DNA of 37,133 nucleotides. Source: a bacterium ADurb.Bin157 (GTDB taxonomy: Bacteria > Muiribacteriota > Ozemobacteria > Ozemobacterales > Ozemobacteraceae). The notes below the pieces were generated by a model. That model was not told where the DNA came from and ran no database searches. It was given only the letters and a program-made list of their open reading frames with translations. How positions within the stretch are numbered: position 1 is the stretch's first letter; the number at the start of each line of letters is the position of its first letter. Below, piece by piece: positions 1-7,900 of this stretch. The stretch is from positions 1 through 37,133 of the forward strand of contig MWDD01000024.1 of NCBI GenBank assembly GCA_002070375.1, given 5' to 3'. The position numbers were made by a program, and so were the translations under genes.

Positions 1-38
1 TTATCTCGCTGTGTGGTTAATGTTTCTAATTCGGTCAT
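1..38 (-). CDS. 5' end of an unidentified gene, cut by the window edge
   Basis: Reading leftward from an ATG at 38-36, the visible peptide is MTELETLTTQRD, and the frame is still open at the window edge. A strong Shine-Dalgarno-like AGGGGG lies about 10 nt upstream of the ATG, which is the main reason to believe it. Twelve codons are too few to identify a family. It would lie downstream of the promoter at 259-287 and could be co-transcribed with the small ORF at 76-225. Confidence 0.4.
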   Translation of the reverse strand, partial: MTELETLTTQRD

Positions 39-75
39 ACTGTTTTAACCCCCTGTTTTCAACTTATATTCTACA

Positions 76-225
76 TTAGGAATCTTTAATTATACAGATT
101 TCTCCAATTTTTATATTCACCGGCAGTAATTCTGATAACAAAAAAGCATTGCCATATATTTCAGCAATGCTAAGTGTTAACATGTAACCGGCTACCATTT
201 CAAAGGCCCTATAGTTTTGCGTCAT
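76..225 (-). CDS. small hypothetical protein (49 aa)
   Basis: This leftward ORF starts at an ATG at 225-223 and encodes 49 residues (MTQNYRAFEMVAGYML...). I do not recognise it. In its favour, it lies immediately downstream of a consensus-like promoter (259-287), and a possible gene start with a good ribosome site follows it. Against it, there is no proper Shine-Dalgarno, only a GGA inside an inverted repeat, and the product is short. Its ATG overlaps the stop of a possible five-codon ORF (239-222, MDKSP) in an ATGA arrangement. The in-frame TTG at 258 lies upstream of the predicted transcription start, so it is not the start. Confidence 0.3.
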   Translation of the reverse strand: MTQNYRAFEMVAGYMLTLSIAEIYGNAFLLSELLPVNIKIGEICIIKDS

Positions 226-259
226 GGACTTTTGTCCATTTTGCCAAGATATGGACAAA
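225..259 (-). promoter_or_regulatory. operator-like inverted repeats over the transcription start
   Basis: On the top strand TGGACTTTTGTCCA (225-238) is a perfect 5-bp-arm palindrome with a 4-nt loop. TGGACAAA at 252-259 is an inverted copy of TTTGTCCA at 231-238, 13 bp apart. The three half-sites flank the predicted transcription start (about 252) of the leftward promoter. This geometry is typical of a repressor operator. It could also form an RNA hairpin around the ATG at 225. The regulator is unknown. Confidence 0.45.
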
Positions 260-287
260 TTATATACATTTAGACGAACCTTGTCAA
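259..287 (-). promoter_or_regulatory. consensus sigma-70-like promoter, leftward
   Basis: On the bottom strand a perfect TTGACA (287-282) is separated by exactly 17 bp from a perfect TATAAT (264-259). The predicted start is near position 252. It would drive the small ORF at 76-225 and the partial gene at the left edge. It begins just downstream of the deoxyhypusine-synthase-like gene, so it separates that unit from the next. Confidence 0.75.
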
Positions 288-298
288 TATAGCCCGAA

Positions 299-319
299 TA
301 ATTTTTGCGCTAAAAATTA
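299..319 (-). other. AT-rich stem-loop over the stop codon of the DHS-like gene
   Basis: TAATTTTT (299-306) and AAAAATTA (312-319) form a perfect 8-bp inverted repeat with a GCGCT loop. The TAA stop of the DHS-like gene lies inside it. It is AT-only and is not followed by a U run, so it is not a standard intrinsic terminator. It could protect the 3' end or act as a factor-dependent stop. Confidence 0.3.
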
Positions 320-1294
320 CCAGCCTAATACCCAGGCGAACACAAGTGGTGCAACTATTGTGGCGTCTGATTCGATGATAAATTTAGGTGTATCTATGTT
401 TAGTTTTCCCCAAGTTATTTTTTCATTTGGAACTGCGCCGGAATAAGAGCCGTAGCTTGTTGTGCAGTCTGAGATTTGGCAAAAATAGCCCCAAAAAGGA
501 ATGTCTTCCATTTCTAAGTCTTGTGTTAACATAGGCACAACACAAATCGGGAAATCGCCTGATATCCCTCCACCGATTTGGAAAAATCCGATTCCCTTAT
601 TGCAGTTACAATTTTTGGGATACCAATCAGCAAGCCAAATCATATATTCTACCCCAGTTTTTACTGTAGTAGTTTTAAGTTCGCCCTTAATGCAGTAAGA
701 GGTAAAAATGTTTCCGATTGTTGAGTCTTCCCAACCGGGCACAACTATCGGGATATTTTTCTGGGCTGCTGCAAGCATCCAACTATTTTTGGGATCTATT
801 TCGTAGTATTGTTCCAATACTCCCGAAAGAAGCATCTTATACATATATTCATGAGGGAAATATCTTTCGCCTTTTTTTTCTGCATCTGCCCAGATATCGT
901 AAATATGTGACTGAAGTCTTCTGAATGCTTCTTCTTCGGGGATACATGTATCAGTAACTCTGTTAAGGTGTTTTTGCAGTAATTCCCATTCGTCTTGGGG
1001 TGTTAAATCTCGATAATTGGGAATTCTTTTGTAGTGACTGTGAGCAACCAGATTCATTACATCTTCTTCGAGATTGTTACCGGTACAACAAATTATTGAG
1101 ACCTTATCTTGTCGAATCATTTCGGCCAATGACTTACCGAGTTCAGCTGTACTCATTGCCCCACCGATGGTAATCATCATTTTACCGCCCGCATCAACAT
1201 GAGCTTTGTATGCCTTTGCCGCATCAAGAAGAGCTGCGGCATTAAAATGCTTGTAATGTTCTTCCATGAATGCAGAAATTGGACCTTTAGCCAT
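317..1294 (-). CDS. deoxyhypusine synthase family protein
   Basis: The 325-aa protein belongs to the deoxyhypusine synthase (DHS) fold. The C-terminal half carries the family's GGG motif (GFFQIGGGISGDF), the segment TSYGSYSGAVPNEKITWGK and SDATIVAPLVFA. Lys297 in TWGK aligns with the lysine that eukaryotic DHS uses to form the spermidine-derived enzyme intermediate. Bacteria lack eIF5A, so this branch is usually assumed to transfer the aminobutyl group of spermidine to a small amine, as in homospermidine-type synthesis, but the substrate cannot be read from sequence. The start at 1294 (MAKGPISAF) is chosen because AGGAG lies 9 nt upstream; the longer ORF beginning MYLLILF has no ribosome site. 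It is probably monocistronic, from the promoter at 1355-1383. Confidence 0.85.
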   Translation of the reverse strand: MAKGPISAFMEEHYKHFNAAALLDAAKAYKAHVDAGGKMMITIGGAMSTAELGKSLAEMIRQDKVSIICCTGNNLEEDVMNLVAHSHYKRIPNYRDLTPQDEWELLQKHLNRVTDTCIPEEEAFRRLQSHIYDIWADAEKKGERYFPHEYMYKMLLSGVLEQYYEIDPKNSWMLAAAQKNIPIVVPGWEDSTIGNIFTSYCIKGELKTTTVKTGVEYMIWLADWYPKNCNCNKGIGFFQIGGGISGDFPICVVPMLTQDLEMEDIPFWGYFCQISDCTTSYGSYSGAVPNEKITWGKLNIDTPKFIIESDATIVAPLVFAWVLGW

Positions 1295-1354
1295 TTTAAA
1301 TATCTCCTGAACTATAAATAAGATTAATAAGTACAAAAACCGTTACTGTTCGGA

Positions 1355-1383
1355 TATATACTCTAATAGCAAAATAAAATCAA
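1355..1383 (-). promoter_or_regulatory. promoter of the DHS-like gene
   Basis: On the bottom strand TTGATT (1383-1378) and TATATA (1360-1355) are separated by 17 bp. The predicted transcription start is near 1348, giving a leader of about 54 nt before the ATG at 1294. It is back to back with the ABC-exporter promoter at 1409-1437. Confidence 0.6.
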
Positions 1384-1408
1384 CAAATAAAACAGCCTTT
1401 TTAGCTAA

Positions 1409-1437
1409 TTGAGAAATAGACAATCTCGTGTTATTAT
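1409..1437 (+). promoter_or_regulatory. promoter of the ABC exporter, predicted leaderless
   Basis: TTGAGA (1409-1414), a 17-bp spacer and TATTAT (1432-1437) make a good sigma-70 match. Only six bases (GCAAAA) separate the -10 box from the ATG at 1444, so transcription should begin at or within a base of the start codon. No Shine-Dalgarno exists. A short GAGA...TCTC inverted repeat lies at and just after the -35. Confidence 0.6.
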
Positions 1438-1443
1438 GCAAAA

Positions 1444-2472
1444 ATGAAAATTTCCACTCCAAATTGCGATAACTGTGTTTTCACCGAAGAACTCGGACGA
1501 GATTTCAATATAAGGCAAAAGAGCCAAGGTCTTGCCGCAAGCATAAAAAACTTTATTCGCCCTTCTTACAAGCTGGTTGAAGCAGTCAGATCTTTAAGTA
1601 TGAGAATCGGCTTCGGCGAAATTGTAGGTTTTTTAGGGCCAAATGGAGCCGGCAAAACCACCACATTAAAAATGTTATCGGGTTTACTCTTCCCAAGCAG
1701 AGGTAAACTTGAGGTTCTCGGGCACTCTCCCTTTAGCAGAGAACGTGAATTTCTCTCTCAAATATCCCTTGTAATGGGGCAAAAGCAAAATCTTTGGTGG
1801 GATCTTCCCCCAATTGAAACGTTTGAAATTCATCGTTCCATATATAACTTAGACGAAAAAGACTTTAGAGGTCGAATCGAAGAATTAATCGACATGCTCG
1901 AGATTTCTGATTGCCTTGAAACTCAGACCAGAAAGCTATCATTAGGTCAAAGAATGCGTTGCGAACTTGCAGTTTCACTTTTACACCGACCTAAAGTCTT
2001 ATTTCTCGATGAGCCCACCATCGGACTAGATATTTTGATGCAGAAAAAAATACGAAAGTTTTTATTAGATTATCATGCACGATTTAAGCCGACGATTCTG
2101 TTAACATCGCACTATATGGACGACGTAGCGGCCCTTGCAAAACGCGTGATAGTTATAAACAACGGTCTAAAAATTTATGACGGCCTACTATCAGATTTAA
2201 CAGAAAAAATGCAGCCTGAAAAAATAATAACGGTTATTCTAAATTCCGAAACTTTTCCAAAGATTGAAATTCCAAATGTGAATATAGTTTCTCAAGAAAG
2301 CAATTTGTTCCGCTTGAAAGCACCAAGAGAAAATGTCGGAAAATTAGCGGCAGCTCTTTACAACACCGGCCTAACAATTGACCTGACAATTGAAGACACA
2401 CCACTCGAAGACATTATCGGAAACTTATTCACAGAAAAATCCAATTTTCAGCAATTTAGGACGAACGTTTAA
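1444..2472 (+). CDS. ABC-2 type exporter, ATP-binding protein (COG4586-like)
   Basis: This 342-aa ATPase energises the two permeases encoded directly downstream. Walker A is GPNGAGKTT (65-73), the Q-loop is MGQKQNLWW, the signature is LSLGQ, Walker B is VLFLDEP and the switch histidine is in LTSHYMDD. The roughly 50-residue N-terminal extension (NIRQKSQGLAASIKNFIRPS) and the C-terminal tail beyond the nucleotide-binding domain are typical of the COG4586/COG4587/COG3694 three-gene exporter group. The substrate is unknown. No internal Met could serve as a start ahead of the conserved region, so the leaderless ATG is well supported. The gene is separated from the next by one base. Confidence 0.9.
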   Translation: MKISTPNCDNCVFTEELGRDFNIRQKSQGLAASIKNFIRPSYKLVEAVRSLSMRIGFGEIVGFLGPNGAGKTTTLKMLSGLLFPSRGKLEVLGHSPFSREREFLSQISLVMGQKQNLWWDLPPIETFEIHRSIYNLDEKDFRGRIEELIDMLEISDCLETQTRKLSLGQRMRCELAVSLLHRPKVLFLDEPTIGLDILMQKKIRKFLLDYHARFKPTILLTSHYMDDVAALAKRVIVINNGLKIYDGLLSDLTEKMQPEKIITVILNSETFPKIEIPNVNIVSQESNLFRLKAPRENVGKLAAALYNTGLTIDLTIEDTPLEDIIGNLFTEKSNFQQFRTNV

Positions 2473-2473
2473 G

Positions 2474-3277
2474 ATGTTACACTTAAAAGCTCATGCTGCT
2501 ATTTTAAAGGCATATTTAAAGATAATGCTGACTTACAGAGGCATGATGATTCTGCACCTGTTCAGGGTTGTTCTCATGCCCTTAGTTATAGCGGCAGCAT
2601 GGCTTTCTATAGAAAAAGCCGACGGCAATCCTTATGAAAACTCTGACTATTTATTATATTATTTGCTTGTTCCGCTGGTAATGAATTTAACAAACAGTCG
2701 AAGCGTTTTCAGGTTTCCTGTTTCTGTCAGAGACGGGACCTTAAGCCGCGAACTTATAAAGCCCTACCCTCCTCTAATGAACATAGTGATAGAGTCTTTT
2801 ACGAATAATTTGCAAATGCTTTTATATCTGGTTCCGTTTACTTTAATTTCTGTTTTCCTATTTCAATCACATTTTGATTTCTCTTTTTTAAGCTATAAAA
2901 TGGTTCCCATTTCTATTTTGGCTATTTTTTTCGGTGCACTTACACGTCTGCTTATTTCCGGATCGATTGCTTTGACCGGTTTTTGGCTAGAAGACGTCAC
3001 GACACTGAATTTACTTTTAAATGGCAGCATATGGGCTCTGCTTGGCGGCATGATTATTCCGGTAGCAACTTTTCCCGAAAAAATTAGGCAAATTGCCGAA
3101 TTATTACCCTATCGATATATGTTAAGTTTTCCAATCGAAATTTTTAGCGGCAGATTAACGACCTTAGCCATTTACAAAGGTTTTGCCGTAATGTTTTTTT
3201 GGATAATCATTTTTTCTTTCACAGCCCGATTTATATGGAAACGCGGAATAAAGATATATTCCGCATATGGCGGTTAA
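2474..3277 (+). CDS. ABC-2 type exporter permease (COG4587-like)
   Basis: This 267-aa integral membrane protein has about six hydrophobic segments (for example LLYYLLVPLVMNL, FLSYKMVPISILAIFF and FAVMFFWIIIFSF). The conserved region NSRSVFRFPVSVRDGTLSREL..PYPP is characteristic of ABC-2 permeases of this three-component group. The start MLHLKAHAAIL at 2474 is preferred over an upstream in-frame ATG at 2390, which would overlap the ATPase gene by 83 nt. A weak AGGA lies 12 nt upstream, and translational coupling with the ATPase is likely. It pairs with the following permease to form a heterodimeric channel. Confidence 0.85.
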   Translation: MLHLKAHAAILKAYLKIMLTYRGMMILHLFRVVLMPLVIAAAWLSIEKADGNPYENSDYLLYYLLVPLVMNLTNSRSVFRFPVSVRDGTLSRELIKPYPPLMNIVIESFTNNLQMLLYLVPFTLISVFLFQSHFDFSFLSYKMVPISILAIFFGALTRLLISGSIALTGFWLEDVTTLNLLLNGSIWALLGGMIIPVATFPEKIRQIAELLPYRYMLSFPIEIFSGRLTTLAIYKGFAVMFFWIIIFSFTARFIWKRGIKIYSAYGG

Positions 3278-3278
3278 T

Positions 3279-4067
3279 ATGTTTTCTCAGCTAAAAATAA
3301 TTATGAAACTTTGGAAAGCCTCTATTATTCAATCAATGGAATACAGAGGCAGCTTTATATTCTCTATTTTTGCAAATTTTTTCGATTTTATCTTTGGACT
3401 TTTGCAGTATCTGGTATTTTTTACTGCCGCCAAAAGTATAGCGGGATGGTCTTCGGACAATATGCTAGCCCTTTATTCGGTTTTTATGTTTATCTATTCA
3501 CTACAATTTATATTTTTGTATCCAAACATCGCCGTCTTGGGAGAAATGGTTAATACCGGGGGCCTGGATCTTCTTTTAACTAAGCCTCTCGATGCTCGTT
3601 TATTTGTATTGCTTCGAAAGATTTCTTTAGAAGAACTTGGCAGCCTAAGTACATCTATTGTTCTATTTATTTGGCTAATTTCAAAAGGGGTCTTTGTTAT
3701 TACTTTTCAAAGCGTATTACTATTTATAATTTCAATTTTTTCAGCCCTCATAATTGTGTATTCTATATACATAACTTTGACTGCTCTTGCAATAATGCTC
3801 GAAAAAATGGAGGACGCGTCCGAGTTTATTTGGTCTTTATTTTCTTTTTGCAGGTATCCTACCGACATTTACCCTGCAAAAATGAAGTTCTTATTTTTTA
3901 CTTTTTTCCCGATTGCTTATATTTCAACAGTTCCGGCACAAACAATTTCGGGGTTAGGCTCAACAGAACCCGTTATATACGGATTCATCATTTCGATATT
4001 AAGCCTTTTGATTTCATCAGCAATTTGGAAGAAAACCATCAGAAGTTATACATCGGCAGGAAGCTGA
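3279..4067 (+). CDS. ABC-2 type exporter permease (COG3694-like)
   Basis: This 262-aa membrane protein is the second permease of the exporter. It begins MFSQLKIIMKLWKASI..MEYRGSF, the usual N-terminal helix of the family, and contains the conserved GGLDLLLTKPLD loop followed by several hydrophobic segments. Two starts are possible. The ATG at 3267 overlaps the previous gene by 11 nt and lacks a ribosome site. The ATG at 3279 has GGCGG 5 nt upstream and is preferred. The gene ends 8 nt before the stop of a convergent gene, with no hairpin between them. Confidence 0.82.
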   Translation: MFSQLKIIMKLWKASIIQSMEYRGSFIFSIFANFFDFIFGLLQYLVFFTAAKSIAGWSSDNMLALYSVFMFIYSLQFIFLYPNIAVLGEMVNTGGLDLLLTKPLDARLFVLLRKISLEELGSLSTSIVLFIWLISKGVFVITFQSVLLFIISIFSALIIVYSIYITLTALAIMLEKMEDASEFIWSLFSFCRYPTDIYPAKMKFLFFTFFPIAYISTVPAQTISGLGSTEPVIYGFIISILSLLISSAIWKKTIRSYTSAGS

Positions 4068-4075
4068 ACCACCGC

Positions 4076-4510
4076 TTACCTCATTGCACGCGCTTTTTTC
4101 TGCATATCGGGCGGCAAAACCGGGTTCCATCTTAATTGCAAAATATTTTTATCGAAAGTCCCTTTAATAACGTAATCACCTCTTACTGTTATTTCGAAGC
4201 TACTGTCACTTTTAGTATCTGCACGGGAAAAATAGTATCCGTATCTTGTCGCCGTTGCCTTAAAGAACTGTAACACCTGCTCGTCAATGGTCGAAAAACG
4301 AATGTCGCACTCACCAAGCACCTCAAGACTTGCCGGGGTAATTCTTTCGGCAAAAGGCGGTACATCGAGATATCGAATCTTATTGCCGTCATAAAAGCCA
4401 ATATATAAGGTTTGCATATATTTATTATATCCCCAATAAATCGCTATGCCTCCAATGACAAACAGAACCAACAACAATACCCAAATCGAACCATGTTTAT
4501 TTTTTTTCAT
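4076..4510 (-). CDS. membrane-anchored hypothetical protein
   Basis: This 144-aa protein has a lysine-rich N-terminus (MKKNKHGS) followed by one hydrophobic helix (about 9-28, WVLLLVLFVIGGIAIYWGY), then a soluble domain of about 115 residues. The family is not recognised. The topology suggests a periplasmic domain on a single anchor. The start is supported by AAGGAG just upstream and by a 4-nt ATGA overlap with the stop of the FmdB-like gene, so the two are translationally coupled. Confidence 0.7.
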   Translation of the reverse strand: MKKNKHGSIWVLLLVLFVIGGIAIYWGYNKYMQTLYIGFYDGNKIRYLDVPPFAERITPASLEVLGECDIRFSTIDEQVLQFFKATATRYGYYFSRADTKSDSSFEITVRGDYVIKGTFDKNILQLRWNPVLPPDMQKKARAMR

Positions 4511-4830
4511 TTTTCTCTCTCCTTCTCTTCCTCTGCCAATTCTTTAAGCTCTTCGCCAATGTTTTCACCCACACTGTCCGCTGCCAGTTTTGTCATGTTT
4601 AACAATATATCTGCATCATTATCATTTTGTAAATGGGAATATGCCTCGGGATTCGTCAAATAATCAAAAATTTCTGCTTTTGACGTAATTTTTTTCGTTT
4701 TTCCCATAACCCTTTTAATATTTTTGTTTCCGCATATCGCGCAAATATGTGTTTCATCTCGTTTTGAGATTGCCGCCAAGACTTCAAAGTATTTATTGCA
4801 ATCCCGACAGAAAAATTCATACAGAGGCAT
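4507..4830 (-). CDS. FmdB-family zinc-ribbon protein
   Basis: The protein is 107 aa. It begins MPLYEFFCRDC, the signature opening of the FmdB/CxxC_CXXC_SSSS zinc ribbon family. Cys8/Cys11 and Cys30/Cys33 form the four-cysteine zinc site. The C-terminus is acidic and probably helical (EELKELAEEEKEREK). Family members are annotated as putative regulators, but a general function is not established. The start at 4830 is chosen over a Met four codons earlier because GGAG lies 6 nt upstream and because the family begins with MPLYE. Confidence 0.85.
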   Translation of the reverse strand: MPLYEFFCRDCNKYFEVLAAISKRDETHICAICGNKNIKRVMGKTKKITSKAEIFDYLTNPEAYSHLQNDNDADILLNMTKLAADSVGENIGEELKELAEEEKEREK

Positions 4831-4861
4831 ATTTATCTCCAAAATTATTCACTTATAATAA

Positions 4862-4891
4862 ATTATATGTTAGTCTTAATACTTAATACAA
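4862..4891 (-). promoter_or_regulatory. promoter of the FmdB-like operon
   Basis: On the bottom strand TTGTAT (4891-4886) and a perfect TATAAT (4867-4862) are separated by 18 bp. The predicted start is near 4855, about 25 nt before the ATG at 4830. The shared intergenic region with the divergent HEAT-cyclase gene also contains a tandem CTTAATA repeat around 4875-4888. I see no convincing promoter for the rightward gene. Confidence 0.6.
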
Positions 4892-4919
4892 GATAATCAA
4901 GTTTATTTTGAGGAAAAAT

Positions 4920-7900
4920 ATGAGTCAGTCTCCTTTCGACTTAATAAAAAGTAATGATGAGGCCATTTGGCGAAACGGTCTTGATATCCTTATAAAGGAA
5001 CACGACAAAGCTTCTTTTAACGGCATTGTCTCTATGCTAAGCGATATTTCATGGCATAAGCGAGAAGCGGCCGCCTTAGCTCTTCAAAATTGGCAAACTC
5101 CTGATTTACCGTCTTTGCTCAAAGATTGTCTGGACCCTTCTCAAATTGACCAATTTTACTGGATTCTTAAAATTCTTGGCAATTTAGGCACCGAAGAGTG
5201 TATTTCGTTAATCAAACCGGTTTTATCTTACAAAGACTCAGAGTTGCGAGGTTATGCAGTTCGTGCACTTGGCTTAAAATGTTCATTAAATAATGCCAGG
5301 GCCTTATACCCAATGCTAAATGACACAAACTGGGCAGTCAGAAAACTGGCTTTTGAACACCTTCTTTCATTTGGCGAAATTATTCTTGATGACCTCAGAA
5401 AAATAATACTCGCCTCATTTAATTCATCAAATCACAGTGTAATTGCTTTGTTTATAAAAATAGGCAGAGACGATATGATTCCCGAGCTACAAACATATTA
5501 TTCAAAAGGGTCTTTTGCAGTTAGGCACGCAATTTTATCTGCCATCGGAGAACTGGAATCAAATCAAGCCATAGACTTTTTAATAGATGGACTATCAGAT
5601 CCATCTTGGGCATTGCGACTTATAGCCTCAGAACAACTTAGCAAACTTGGTCATAGAGCATTCGACAGATTAACAGCTTCATTTGGACGCACCGATTCAA
5701 TTGTAAGACACGAAATTGTAAAGATTCTTGTAAGTCTTCTTTCAGACAAAGCTTTGCCATTAATAAACAGACTTCTCTCTGCCCCTGATCAAGAGCACAG
5801 AATGCTCGCAATTGAAAATTTAGCGCGATTGAAAAGTGATGAAGCCACAAATACACTTATTTCATGCTTATCTGACCAAGACAGAATAGTCTCTGATTAC
5901 GCAGCAGATTGCTTAGCTCAAAAAAGCAATTTAAATCTTGATTTAATAATCGAAAAGCTAAATACAGAAGACGAAAATTTAAGATTTCAGATTATTAAAA
6001 TCATTGGCTCTATTGGGGGTATAGCATTAACTCCTATTATTAGAATACTTGAAAATGGTACAAAGCAGGAACGTTTGTTTTTGTTGGGCGTTTTGCAAAA
6101 AATTGCTCCCAACGAAGTTTTGATCGCACTTTTAATCAATCTACTCAAAGATAAGTATTGGCCAATAAGAAATGCAGCTGCCAACTGTTTGGTAAGATAC
6201 GAAACTGCCGGCGTGAGAGCAGTAGTAATAGCCTTAAACGATCAATCAGATGATGTGCGTTTTTGGGCAAGCAAAGTGCTGTCACAAATAGGACCTAAAG
6301 CTATAAAAGTATTAACAGATGTCTTATCAGACGGAACCGACCCAAATCTGATACCTCACATTATATCGGCTCTTTTATCTATGAGTCATCCTGATGCAGT
6401 TCCGGCTGTTACAAAATTCTTAGAAGACAATGATGATTACAGAATTGAATCTGTTTTCGCTTCGGTACCTGAAATAACTTCGAAAGATGTAGTCAGCACC
6501 ATTTTGGGTCTGTTAACCCACCCCGAAGAACGTGTTGCAATATGGCTTTCAAAGTTACTTACCAAGCTTAAGTCTTTAAATGCCCGCCGGACTGTTTTTT
6601 TAGGGCTGAGCCATTCTAACGAAAAAGTCAGATATTATGTTTCTACGGTAATTGCATCCTGGGAAAACATTACAGAAAACGACATTAAAATTATTGGCAG
6701 ACAACTATTTGTGGAAAGAACCGTACGCAATCTGCGTGCAGTAGTTGTAATTTTGGCAAAGAATCCGTTTGAATCTGCACTTCAAAGTCTAAATAAATTT
6801 CTTGAAAACTGCGATCCCCCAATAATGCTTGACTTAATGTTTGAAGCGGCTAAGCAGAGTCATCCTAAATGTCTTAAAATGTTGGACAATTATATAAACC
6901 AACACTCAGAAATAATAACCTTAGAAGATGTTGAACAAGTCGGAAACATTTTGAGTTATTTATATAAAGATTCACCTGAAGGACTTATAAAAGGCTTATC
7001 TTCTGCGAGCAAAGCATACAGAATGTGTTGTATTATAGCATTAGATTCAATAAGCGACAGAAAACTTGCGTTTTCAATAATGGAAAACCTTATTCCCGAT
7101 GAAGACCCCGAAATAATGGAGCGTGCTGTCAAGACCCTATCAAAGTTTTTATTTCATGATGATTTCAGACTTAAGGGTGCTGTCACAGAATTTATGCTTG
7201 AGCTAGGCACTTTTATCGAAAAACCTTTGGCAGAATGTATAGATAATTTTGAAAATGAAATTGACAGAAAAGCAATTATTGATTTAATTGAAAGTGTCGG
7301 CGGCAAAGTTGATCCTACCTTGCTAAGAAAGAAAAATCAGGAAAAAGTGATTTTGTCCGACTCCCATCTTGACGAAGTCTTAGAGCGTCGCAAACAAGCA
7401 ATGGAAGAAATTGAGAAGTATGATGAACTGATAAAAGTAAGTCATACCATGGATTTAGCTATTATGTTCACCGACGTAAAGGGCTTTACTGCCTTCAGTT
7501 CAAAGGCTTCCCTTTCAGAAGTTATGTCTATGCTAAAGCAGCACGACGAAATTCTTCAACCTGTTTTCAAAAAATATGGCGGCGATGCTCTCAAAAAGAT
7601 TGGCGACGCATTTCTTGTAGTTTTTGAAAATCACAGCAATGCTTTATTAGCTGCTATTGAAATACAAAAAAGACTCAGAGAATTTAACCAAACTGTTCCC
7701 GAAGAACGAAAACTTGCGATAAGAATTGCCATTAATAGCGGTTCTGTAATCAGAACCGAAAACGACGTAATGGGTGATGCGGTCAATCTGGCCTCAAGAA
7801 TAGAAGGAATAGCCGACGCGTTCGAAATAGTAATATCGGAATTCACTCTAGCAAGAATTGATAAGTCTGTATTCGAACTTGAACCTCATGGCACTCATCA

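Noticed and set aside
174..446. 90-aa + strand ORF near the left edge
   Set aside because: It overlaps the end of the DHS-like gene and the leftward promoter on the other strand, with no recognisable content or ribosome site.
3671..4135. 154-aa + strand ORF overlapping the second ABC permease
   Set aside because: It is a shifted-frame shadow of the permease. Its composition is random-like (F/Y/C/N rich) and the permease frame matches its family.
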